Assembly: GCF_009695915.1 (NCBI RefSeq)
Contig: NZ_VUMZ01000001.1
Span: forward strand, 1-64,000
Length of the DNA: 64,000 bases
DNA from: Hornefia butyriciproducens
GTDB lineage: Bacteria; Bacillota; Clostridia; Peptostreptococcales; Anaerovoracaceae
Direction of reading: 5' to 3'
The notes under the pieces are model-generated. The model was not told the origin of the DNA. It did no database searches and saw only the letters and a list, made by a program, of their open reading frames with translations. Positions 9,261 to 17,052 of this stretch are shown here, one piece after another. The position numbers and the translations under genes were made by a program. Numbering within the stretch: the first letter of the stretch is position 1; the number at the start of each line of letters is the position of its first letter.

Positions 9261-9434
9261 CAAAATCCGGGGCAGTATTCGTGGGCGCATAGCGCAGCGA
9301 ACAGCAAACAACGGCGGCGGGCGGCGAGCACCGCAGCCAGTAAACAGCGGCAGCCCGCACCAGCGCACGATGCCGCAAACACCGTCCGCCGCCTGATAAT
9401 CTGACATCAAGGTATGACAGGAGTGTATGGATAA

Positions 9435-11426
9435 TTGAAAGAGACCAGTATAGTATTTAATTCCAGAGACGAGCGATATAAATCTCCCTACGGAGCGCTT
9501 CGTTCCGGAATGAACATGACAGTCCGCATCCTCGTGGACCGGGATTTGTGTCCCCGGCGCGTCCGGCTCGTCATGCTCTATGACCGCCATCACTACCCCG
9601 CCTACTATGAAATGGCGGGAACTGAGACACCGATAGAAACCGACAACTACATTGAATACAGCGTCAGTCTTCCGGTGGAGGACACCGGACTCTACTGGTA
9701 CCACTTTCAGGTGGAAACGCCGAACCGGCTGATGAAGATCGGTCGCGCCGATGATAACCGGGCTGAGCTCCAGGACTTTCCAAAGAGCTGGCAGCTGACC
9801 GTATACCGCAGAAGCTATGAAACCCCGGAATGGATTTTCGGAGGCGTGTATTACCATATCTTTGTGGATCGATTCGCACAGGGGGAAAACCCGCGGCTGG
9901 AACGCGCCCTTGCAGAGGAACGCGGCGCCGCCGGCGAAAACGGGACACCCGATCACGGCATTCCTCTCACCACCAAAATCCGCCGGGATGACTGGGGCGG
10001 CGTTCCGCAGTGGCAGCCGGAGGACGGCAAAATTTATAACCGGGACTTTTTCGGCGGAAACCTGGCAGGAATCCGCAAGAAGCTCCCTTATCTGCAGGAG
10101 CTCGGAGTGACATGCCTCTACCTCAGTCCGATTTTTGAGGCCTACTCCAACCATAAATATGATACCGGCGACTACTCCCAGATCGATCCGATGTTCGGAT
10201 CGGAAGAGGACTTCCGGGCACTCTGCCGGGACGCCATGTCCCGGGGAATCAGGGTAATCTGCGACGGCGTGTTCTCCCACACGGGAAGCGATTCTGTGTA
10301 CTTTGACAAATACGGTCACTTCGGCGGAGGCGGTGCATGGCACAATGTCAATTCCCGTTACCGGGACTGGTATTACTTCCACGAGAACGACACCTATGAA
10401 TCCTGGTGGGGAATCGATACGCTGCCCCGCCTGAACAAAACAAACCCGGACTATCAGAAATTCATCTGCGGCAGGGACGGCATCATCCGCAGGTGGCTGC
10501 GGGCCGGCGCCAGCGGATGGCGTCTGGATGTGGCGGACGAACTGGATACCGGTTTTCTGAAGGCGCTTGTCCGCGCGGCAAAGTCGGAGAAGCAGGATTC
10601 CATCATAATCGGAGAGGTCTGGGAGGACGCCTCCAATAAAATCTCTTACGGGGACCGCCGTAACTACTTCGAGGGTGACAAGCTGGACAGCGTCATGAAC
10701 TATCCGTTCCGCGCAGGCATCATTGATTTTGTACGCAACGGCAATGCATGGCAGATGGCTGCCACGGTGGATCAGATTATGGAGAATTACCCCTCCGATG
10801 TGGTGAACAGTCTGATGAATCTGCTGGGCACGCACGACAGTGTCCGCATCCTCACGGCCCTGGCAGGCCGGGATCTGGGACCCGATCCCTCCCGCGAGCA
10901 GCAGGCAAACACCCACCTGACCGAGGAAGAGCGGCGACGGGGTCTCCGGATGCTGAAAATCACCGTGGTCATTCAGATGACGCTCCCCGGTGTCCCCTGC
11001 ATCTATTACGGAGATGAAGCCGAAACGGAGGGATATAAAGACCCCTTTAACCGAACCTGCTATCCCTGGGGACGGGAGAACAAAGACCTTCAGGCATGGT
11101 ACCGGAAAATCATTGCAATCCGGAAATCCCATCCTGTTTACAAGCGCGGCCGCTACCGGACAATCGCCTCTATCGAGGGGTTATATGCCTTTGAACGGTT
11201 CGATTCCGTCGACAGCTGGTACGGCGACGCATTCTCCGACCGTGACCATCTGGACAGCAGGCCCTCAAGTCTTATCACCTGCGCCAACTGCGGCGAGCGG
11301 GAAGCGACGCTGTTTCTGGACAGTATCCGGGTAGATCTTCTGACCGGCGAACGCAAGAAGGAAGAAAAGATAACTGTCTTCCCGGGAGAAGTCATGATTC
11401 TCGCGGAGGACGAGGAAGGAGTCTGA
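9435..11426 (+). CDS. GH13 family glycosidase (neopullulanase/cyclomaltodextrinase type)
   Basis: Cytoplasmic alpha-amylase-family enzyme without a signal peptide. Residues 1-120 form a beta-rich N-terminal module like CBM34. The barrel follows, with nucleophile D365 (GWRLDVADE), acid/base E394 (IIGEVW) and D468 (GTHDSVR). The start is TTG, preceded by AGGAG (9419-9423) at 11 nt; an ATG at 9427 opens only a three-codon frame ending before the TTG. It lies between glgD and the phosphoglucomutase gene (3 nt spacing). No glgX or separate pullulanase is present, so it may open maltodextrin rings and cut branch points or short oligosaccharides during glycogen breakdown. The exact specificity cannot be read from sequence. 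Confidence 0.9.
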   Translation: MKETSIVFNSRDERYKSPYGALRSGMNMTVRILVDRDLCPRRVRLVMLYDRHHYPAYYEMAGTETPIETDNYIEYSVSLPVEDTGLYWYHFQVETPNRLMKIGRADDNRAELQDFPKSWQLTVYRRSYETPEWIFGGVYYHIFVDRFAQGENPRLERALAEERGAAGENGTPDHGIPLTTKIRRDDWGGVPQWQPEDGKIYNRDFFGGNLAGIRKKLPYLQELGVTCLYLSPIFEAYSNHKYDTGDYSQIDPMFGSEEDFRALCRDAMSRGIRVICDGVFSHTGSDSVYFDKYGHFGGGGAWHNVNSRYRDWYYFHENDTYESWWGIDTLPRLNKTNPDYQKFICGRDGIIRRWLRAGASGWRLDVADELDTGFLKALVRAAKSEKQDSIIIGEVWEDASNKISYGDRRNYFEGDKLDSVMNYPFRAGIIDFVRNGNAWQMAATVDQIMENYPSDVVNSLMNLLGTHDSVRILTALAGRDLGPDPSREQQANTHLTEEERRRGLRMLKITVVIQMTLPGVPCIYYGDEAETEGYKDPFNRTCYPWGRENKDLQAWYRKIIAIRKSHPVYKRGRYRTIASIEGLYAFERFDSVDSWYGDAFSDRDHLDSRPSSLITCANCGEREATLFLDSIRVDLLTGERKKEEKITVFPGEVMILAEDEEGV

Positions 11427-11429
11427 GTT

Positions 11430-13238
11430 ATGAATTACATGGAGAAATATGAACAGTGGCTTGCCAGCGACTGTGTCGATGCGGCCACAAAGAACGAGCT
11501 GGAGGCGCTGCGCGGCAACGCGGAGGAACTGGCGGATCGGTTCTCCGGTATGCTGAATTTCGGAACGGCCGGACTGCGGGGCGTCATGCGGGCCGGACTG
11601 AACGGCATGAACACGTATACGGTCCGCTATGCGACACAGGGGCTCGCAGACCTGATCAACCGCTGCGGTGAAGAGGTTGGAAGCGGCGTCACCATCGCCT
11701 TCGACTCCCGCAACAACAGTCCGGAATTTGCCTCGGAGGCCGCCTGCGTTCTGGCTGCCAACGGCATTCACGTCAACCTCTTCGAGAGTCTCCGGCCGAC
11801 GCCCGAGCTCTCCTTTGCGCTCCGCGAAACCGGTTCCATCGCAGGAATCAACATCACAGCCAGCCACAATACAAAGGAGTACAACGGCTACAAAGTCTAC
11901 TGGTCTGACGGCGCGCAGCTGCCCCCGGAGCACGCCGCAGAGGTTTCCGCATCCATGGACAAAAATGATATTTTCCGGGACGTACGCACAATGCCCCGCA
12001 AAGACGCGGACGCAACGGGAATGATTACTCTGCTCGGCGCGGAAATGGACGAGAAATATATGGCGAAAGTTCTGGAGCAGTCCGTGGGACGCCGCTATGT
12101 AGAGCAGGTACAGGACACATTCAGGATCATCTACACGCCCTTCCACGGCACGGGCCACAAAATCGTACCGGAGATTCTGAAGCGGCTCGGCATGAAACAT
12201 GTCCTGACCGTTCCTGAGCAGATGGTCATCGACGGAAACTTTCCCACGGTCAAATCCCCCAATCCAGAGAATGTAGAGGGCTTCGACCTCGCTATCCGTA
12301 TGGCGAAAAAGGAAAATGTGGATCTGATCATCGGTACCGACCCTGACGGAGACCGGTGCGGCATCGTTGTGCGAAACGGCGACTCCTATGAGACTCTCTC
12401 CGGCAACCAGATCGGTGTCCTCCTCCTGGACTACCTGATCACCGCCCGCCGTGAATCCGGAACACTGGCAGAGAACGCCGCCGCTGTGAAGAGCATTGTC
12501 TCCACCAACATGGCGAAGAAAATATGTGAGGAAAATAGCGTCACTCTGTTCGAAACGCTGACCGGCTTCAAGTTCATCGGCGAAAAAATCAAGGAATTCG
12601 AACGCACCGGCGACTACACCTTCCTGTTCGGCTTCGAGGAAAGCAACGGCTACCTCGCCGGCACCTACGCCCGGGACAAGGACGCGATGGTGGCCAGCAT
12701 GCTCATCGCAGAAATGGCCTGCCGCTACAAAACCATGGGCATGAACCTCTATGAGGCGCTCCAGCAGCTGTACCGCCGCTACGGCTTCTACCGCGAAGCA
12801 GTGGTCTCCGTGCAGTTCAGCGGCATCGGCGCACAGGAAAAAATGACTCAGATAATGAAGGACCTGCGTCACCACCCACCGGCATCCATCGGCCTACCCG
12901 TACTGCGGATACGCGACTACCAGGCCGGTGAAATCCGCCGCCTCGGCGCGGATACCGGCGCCGATACCGCATGCCCCGACGCAGATACCAGTGCCTGCAC
13001 CGCCAGAAACGCATGCACCGGCGCGGCATACGACGAAGCCGAAGTCCCCGAGCCCACAGGCCTTCCGAAAAGCAACGTACTGTATTACGAGCTGGAGGAC
13101 GAATGTTCCGCCGTTATCCGCCCTTCCGGCACCGAACCGAAGGTCAAGCTGTACGTTATGACAAAGGGCGCGGACGCCTCCATTGCCGAATCACGGCTGA
13201 CCGCCATTCAGGAGGCCGGAAGCCGACTTCTGAAGTAA
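11430..13238 (+). CDS. pgcA: alpha-phosphoglucomutase (PgcA type)
   Basis: Interconverts glucose-1-phosphate and glucose-6-phosphate, linking glycogen to glycolysis. The phosphoserine motif TASHN is present with the serine at residue 145, and the metal loop GTDPDGDR follows. The C-terminal phosphate-binding motif is RPSGTEPKVK. At 602 residues it is slightly longer than PgcA homologues. The excess is a low-complexity stretch at about residues 503-545, rich in Ala, Asp, Thr and Cys with repeated ADT and ACT triplets, inserted before GLPKSNVLYYEL. Its start lies 3 nt after the amylase stop, so it shares that operon. Confidence 0.95.
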   Translation: MNYMEKYEQWLASDCVDAATKNELEALRGNAEELADRFSGMLNFGTAGLRGVMRAGLNGMNTYTVRYATQGLADLINRCGEEVGSGVTIAFDSRNNSPEFASEAACVLAANGIHVNLFESLRPTPELSFALRETGSIAGINITASHNTKEYNGYKVYWSDGAQLPPEHAAEVSASMDKNDIFRDVRTMPRKDADATGMITLLGAEMDEKYMAKVLEQSVGRRYVEQVQDTFRIIYTPFHGTGHKIVPEILKRLGMKHVLTVPEQMVIDGNFPTVKSPNPENVEGFDLAIRMAKKENVDLIIGTDPDGDRCGIVVRNGDSYETLSGNQIGVLLLDYLITARRESGTLAENAAAVKSIVSTNMAKKICEENSVTLFETLTGFKFIGEKIKEFERTGDYTFLFGFEESNGYLAGTYARDKDAMVASMLIAEMACRYKTMGMNLYEALQQLYRRYGFYREAVVSVQFSGIGAQEKMTQIMKDLRHHPPASIGLPVLRIRDYQAGEIRRLGADTGADTACPDADTSACTARNACTGAAYDEAEVPEPTGLPKSNVLYYELEDECSAVIRPSGTEPKVKLYVMTKGADASIAESRLTAIQEAGSRLLK

Positions 13239-13260
13239 TAAAGCACTAACACAGCTTCCC

Positions 13261-13318
13261 GAATCGGCCGCACGGCGCCGATTCTCGTCAATCATAACCA
13301 CCGGCTGAGCCGGTGGTT
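13261..13318 (+). terminator. paired hairpins after pgcA
   Basis: Two hairpins follow pgcA: GAATCGGC...GCCGATTC (13261-13284) and a perfect 10-bp stem AACCACCGGC-TGA-GCCGGTGGTT (13296-13318). Only a short CGCTTTAG follows, so the T-run is weak, but the stability and position suggest the end of the glgBCD-pgcA transcript. Confidence 0.6.
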
Positions 13319-13377
13319 CGCTTTAGCCCTATATGTGTCCAGGTTTTTGTCCGCTAATACTCATTCCAACGGCTCCA

Positions 13378-13812
13378 TCAATCTGTTACTTCCCAGTATC
13401 CGTTCTTGCTGGCACCGTGACGGATTATCTTGTTTCTTTCTTTCAGCTTTGCTAATATTCTCTGCACCTGCCGCTGCGTCAGTCCCAGAGATGCTGCCAG
13501 AACCTTTGCCGTCATTTTCCCATCCTGTCTAAGCAGAGCAATTACTTTATCCTCATTTGATGTGACATTTGTTACGACATTTGATGCGACATTTGATGCG
13601 ACATTTGATGCGACATTTGTTACGACATCGTTGCCTTGATTCTCACTGATCTCCTTATGATATACCCGAATCGCATGCCTAATGCGTGCCCATCCATCGA
13701 ATGAACTTGGAATATCACTAATGCAGAAAGCCACCGCTTCACGCGATGGCTCTCTGCAAGTGTTGAGTTTTGAGAAAGAATGTTGAAAAGAATGTTTTAA
13801 GGTTGTATGCAA
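13378..13812 (-). pseudogene. remnant encoding a winged-helix domain with a four-residue repeat linker
   Basis: A 144-codon frame that opens only with TTG and begins without a recognisable domain. Residues 1-65 match nothing I recognise. Residues 66-92 are a linker of tandem (N-V-A/T-S/N) units encoded by 12-bp repeats. Residues 93-144 form a winged helix (KVIALLRQDGKMTAKVLAAS, LGLTQRQVQRILAKLKE, then GYWEV). Such tails close larger ATP-binding AlbA_2/RecG-like or Fic proteins, so this is probably the C-terminal piece of a lost gene. It is the only sign of gene decay in the glycogen locus. A short functional DNA-binding protein cannot be excluded. Confidence 0.5.
13562..13627 (-). repeat. 12-bp tandem repeat inside the winged-helix remnant
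   Basis: About five and a half copies of a 12-bp unit, GACATTTGATGC or GACATTTGTTAC on the plus strand, lie head to tail. The unit length is a multiple of three and encodes NVAS/NVVT/NVTS linkers. Copy-number change would keep the frame. Confidence 0.85.
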
Positions 13813-13943
13813 TTCCTTTTGACAGTTATTACTATACAGGTTTATTGTGACGTCCGTTAGAGGGTTTTTTGTTGCTTTTCGTAATTAATGTGAAGGATTC
13901 GTCACAAAATCAGCGCTTCCTCCGCAGACAGCCGTTCGGTCGC

Positions 13944-16727
13944 TTACAGATCCTCGAAGGGACGCAAGCCCTCCGTCGCTCCTGGTTTTGTGACACAGAG
14001 CGCCCCCTCTGCCGCCGCCAGATCGACACATTTCCGAAAGGGAAATCCGCGGAGCATCGCAGCCAGATACGCAGCAATAGAAGTATCACCTGCGCCAAGT
14101 CCCGACACTTCCCGCTCCACGGGTTCAGCGCAACGCATTCCGCGGGCGCCCTCCCAGTCTGCCATCGCGCCGTCCGCAAACCCGAGCCGGCTGCAGATAT
14201 CGCTCATATCATCACAGTTTTCAAAATACATGCCTTCCGCTCCGCATTTAATCAAAACATTACGCGCTCCCAGTCCGCGGCTGGCCCCGGCGAGTTCCTC
14301 CGGCGATGCGTTCGGCATACGGAGCATGTACCGAAGCTCGTCAATGCTGGGCACAAAGAAATCCACCAGCGGGAGCACATTGGTCAGAATCATCTCCCAG
14401 TCCTCCCTGCCTGCGTCAGAATCAGGATCCACCGCACAGAGGTCCAGTGAAGTTGCCAGACCGGCCCGACGAGCTCTTCGGAAAACACTGACAAGACCCC
14501 AGCCTGCATTTTCATAAAAATGCCGCATCGTCGGCGGATGCCCGAAATGCATCAGACGGCAATCCGGGAACCTCTCCAGCTCCAGTTCCGATTCCATATA
14601 GGCATCGTTAGCACCGGGATTCTGCAGAATTGCCCGGTCCAGTCCCTCCGGCGCCAGAATAAGGCTGTACGCAGTCGCAGCCGCAGGGTCCTCAACGATG
14701 CCCGCCAGAGAATCCTGCCCGGCACCTCGAACCAGCATATTTTTCAGCATCGTTCCGAAATCATCCTGCCCGATTTTACCGCACAGAACAGGGTCCACGC
14801 CGAACAGTTTCATGGCAATCCCCGTGTTTGCGACAGAACCGCCGGGGCAGATGTCATTGCCCAGAATCCGGGTAATGCCTCCGGGATGGATCACATCGGA
14901 GAAATCTTTTGCGCCCCGGCTCACAAACCGCGGACAGATGTCGATACTCAGGCAGCCGAGAACCAGCGCTCTCGGCCGGCGGCAGCGAAGGTCTGCTTCC
15001 TTTCCGTCTGCCGACGGTCTCTCGGAGCACGGCGACGATTCTTCGTCATCGGTGCGCTCTCCGCATAGGGTTTCCGACGGTGTTCCGGGGCACGACGACG
15101 GTTTCCGGCCGTATTTCCCGGTCAGAATCGCGATTCGTTTAGCCAGTGATTCATCGAAAGCCCCTGCCTGCATCTGCCAGCCCCAGTTTCCTTCCGGCGT
15201 TCCGGGCAGATTGATTCGGGCCTCGCTCCCCAGACCCAGCCAGTCCTGCATCGGCAGAATACATGTCTCACAGCGGGTGGAAAGCGCCAGTTCTATCATC
15301 CCGGACAGCGCATCTGCGGACTCCAGGATTTCAACGTCCGGCAGCGGTATCTCGGCAGTCTCGCCTGTCGCCGGTATGTCGCCGCCCGGGCTTTCCGGAG
15401 CATCTGCCGATACTTCGCTCCCGCGGAATCTGGTCAGCGTTCCGAGAGTTTTTTTCAGATACCAGGTGACAAACCGCTGTTTATAATCCGCGATGCTCCG
15501 GTACCAGCCCAGCGTCGTATCGTTGTCATGGGTTCCGGTGTAAACCACAGAATGATCTGTATCATAGCGGTCGGGAAGGTACAGATTCGATTCATCCGAG
15601 TCAAAGGCAAACTGCAGAATCTTCATTCCCGGATATCCTGTCTGCCGTATCATCCGGAACACGTCCTCCGTCAGGAAACCCAGATCCTCGGCAATGAACC
15701 CCGATGCCGGAAATTCCCGTTCCACCTGATGAAAAAAGTCCATGTCCGGGCCCTTCTCCCAGTGTCCGTCCAGAGGATTCTGAGTATCCGCCGGAATTGA
15801 ATAATATGACTCAAACCCGCGCATATGATCCAGCCGAATCACATCGAACAAATGGAAGTTCTGACGAAGGCGGGCAAGCCACCACCGGTATCCGTTGCTC
15901 CGATGATGCTCCCAGTCATACAGCGGATTCCCCCAGCACTGCCCTTCCGGCGTGAAAGCATCCGGCGGCGCGCCTGACACATTCACCGGGCGGCGCTCCT
16001 CATCCAGCTGGAACAGTTCCGGGTGCACCCAGCAGTCCGCACTCTCATACGCCGCGTAAATAGGAACATCTCCGATAATTTCGATTCCCCTGCCATGCGC
16101 GTATTCAGCCAGCTCCTCCCATTCACAGAAAAATTCATACTGCGTCCACTTCCAGAATTCGAGATCTGCAGCAAGCGCCTGCTTCATCTGCGTCAGCGCA
16201 GCTTCATCACGGCAGCGCAGAGGGCTTTCCCACTCCGGCCAGTCCGCACCGCAGTGCGCATCACGAATCGACATATACAAAGAAAAATCATCGATCCACT
16301 CTTTGTTGTCCTCGCAGAAACGTTCGTAAGCCTCCTTTTCCCCGCCGGTAAAAAGCCTCTGCCGAAAGGCGCCGAAGGCGCGCCGAAGAAGGGCTTTGTG
16401 CGCCGGAAGTACAACATCATAATTGATACGTTCACCTTCGCGTAAATTCAAAGACGCCGGGAGCAGCTCCGCGATGTCTGCGGCACTCAGCAATCCTTTG
16501 CTGCGAAGCGCCTCCGGATCGATATATGCTGTCTCACCCGCAAAGCAGGAAACCGGCTGATAGGGCGAATTACCCCGTCCCACCGGGCCGAGCGGAAGAA
16601 TCTGCCAGCAGCTCTGACCTGCCGCTGCCAGACGATCCACAAAAGTCCGCGCTTCCGCTGTAAATCCCCCAATACCGTGTCGGGAAGGCAACGCGAATAT
16701 AGGCAGCAAAATTCCACTTTTGCGCAT
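13944..16727 (-). CDS. malQ: 4-alpha-glucanotransferase fused to a PfkB-family sugar kinase
   Basis: One 927-residue frame joins two enzymes. Residues 1-542 are GH77 amylomaltase, which disproportionates maltodextrins and releases glucose: nucleophile D300 (IRLDHMRGF), E347 (IAEDLGF) and D401 (GTHDND). A low-complexity insertion lies at about 436-470. Residues 543-586 form a Ser/Glu/Pro/Cys-rich linker. Residues 587-927 are a complete PfkB kinase: ALVLGCLSIDIC start, substrate motif GGSVAN (about 629-634), and the ATP-site GAGD with catalytic D881. The ATG at 16727 is chosen because AAAGGAG lies 8 nt upstream; an earlier ATG at 16757 has none. It is divergent from pgi. The kinase substrate is unknown; glucose is attractive because MalQ produces it, but PfkB proteins also use fructose, ribose and nucleosides. 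Confidence 0.93.
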   Translation of the reverse strand: MRKSGILLPIFALPSRHGIGGFTAEARTFVDRLAAAGQSCWQILPLGPVGRGNSPYQPVSCFAGETAYIDPEALRSKGLLSAADIAELLPASLNLREGERINYDVVLPAHKALLRRAFGAFRQRLFTGGEKEAYERFCEDNKEWIDDFSLYMSIRDAHCGADWPEWESPLRCRDEAALTQMKQALAADLEFWKWTQYEFFCEWEELAEYAHGRGIEIIGDVPIYAAYESADCWVHPELFQLDEERRPVNVSGAPPDAFTPEGQCWGNPLYDWEHHRSNGYRWWLARLRQNFHLFDVIRLDHMRGFESYYSIPADTQNPLDGHWEKGPDMDFFHQVEREFPASGFIAEDLGFLTEDVFRMIRQTGYPGMKILQFAFDSDESNLYLPDRYDTDHSVVYTGTHDNDTTLGWYRSIADYKQRFVTWYLKKTLGTLTRFRGSEVSADAPESPGGDIPATGETAEIPLPDVEILESADALSGMIELALSTRCETCILPMQDWLGLGSEARINLPGTPEGNWGWQMQAGAFDESLAKRIAILTGKYGRKPSSCPGTPSETLCGERTDDEESSPCSERPSADGKEADLRCRRPRALVLGCLSIDICPRFVSRGAKDFSDVIHPGGITRILGNDICPGGSVANTGIAMKLFGVDPVLCGKIGQDDFGTMLKNMLVRGAGQDSLAGIVEDPAAATAYSLILAPEGLDRAILQNPGANDAYMESELELERFPDCRLMHFGHPPTMRHFYENAGWGLVSVFRRARRAGLATSLDLCAVDPDSDAGREDWEMILTNVLPLVDFFVPSIDELRYMLRMPNASPEELAGASRGLGARNVLIKCGAEGMYFENCDDMSDICSRLGFADGAMADWEGARGMRCAEPVEREVSGLGAGDTSIAAYLAAMLRGFPFRKCVDLAAAEGALCVTKPGATEGLRPFEDL

Positions 16728-16829
16728 TTCAATTTCTCCTTTATCATGATTATGCATGTTCAGCGCATCCGTCAGACCCGAAAGCGGGCCGGCAGTATGA
16801 CACCGATTACAATTAATCTTAACACAAAC

Positions 16830-16858
16830 TGGACTTTTATAACACAGAAGAATATAAT
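16830..16858 (+). promoter_or_regulatory. candidate pgi promoter
   Basis: TGGACT (16830-16835), a 17-nt spacer and TATAAT (16853-16858) form a fair sigma-A promoter. The -10 is perfect and the -35 matches at four of six positions. It leaves a leader of about 185 nt before the preferred pgi start. Confidence 0.5.
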
Positions 16859-16982
16859 AAATTCAAATCATCGTTATGAAGAAGCGAGCTGCAAGCCGGA
16901 GTTTCCGGAATCAAGGCAACTGGGCACCGGCGCTCCGAGACAATGGCTGGGCAACGGCAGATCGACGCCGGCGGAGCAGCCG

Positions 16983-17029
16983 GCAGCAGCGGCAGATTGA
17001 CGTCAGTTCTCCGCAGCAGCGGCAGATTG
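16983..17029 (+). repeat. 17-bp direct repeat in the pgi leader
   Basis: GCAGCAGCGGCAGATTG occurs at 16983-16999 and again, identical, at 17013-17029, a spacing of 30 bp. A shorter related piece (CGGCAGATCGACG) lies just upstream at about 16955. If translated in the pgi frame the repeat gives QQRQI twice. Confidence 0.85.
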
Positions 17030-17052
17030 GAATGAAGAAACGAGGTGCGAAT

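Noticed and set aside
7788-11132. A 1114-codon open frame on the minus strand across glgC, glgD and the GH13 gene
   Set aside because: It is antisense to three genes with intact catalytic motifs. It encodes no recognisable domain, and its length follows from the strong third-position GC bias of the plus-strand genes.
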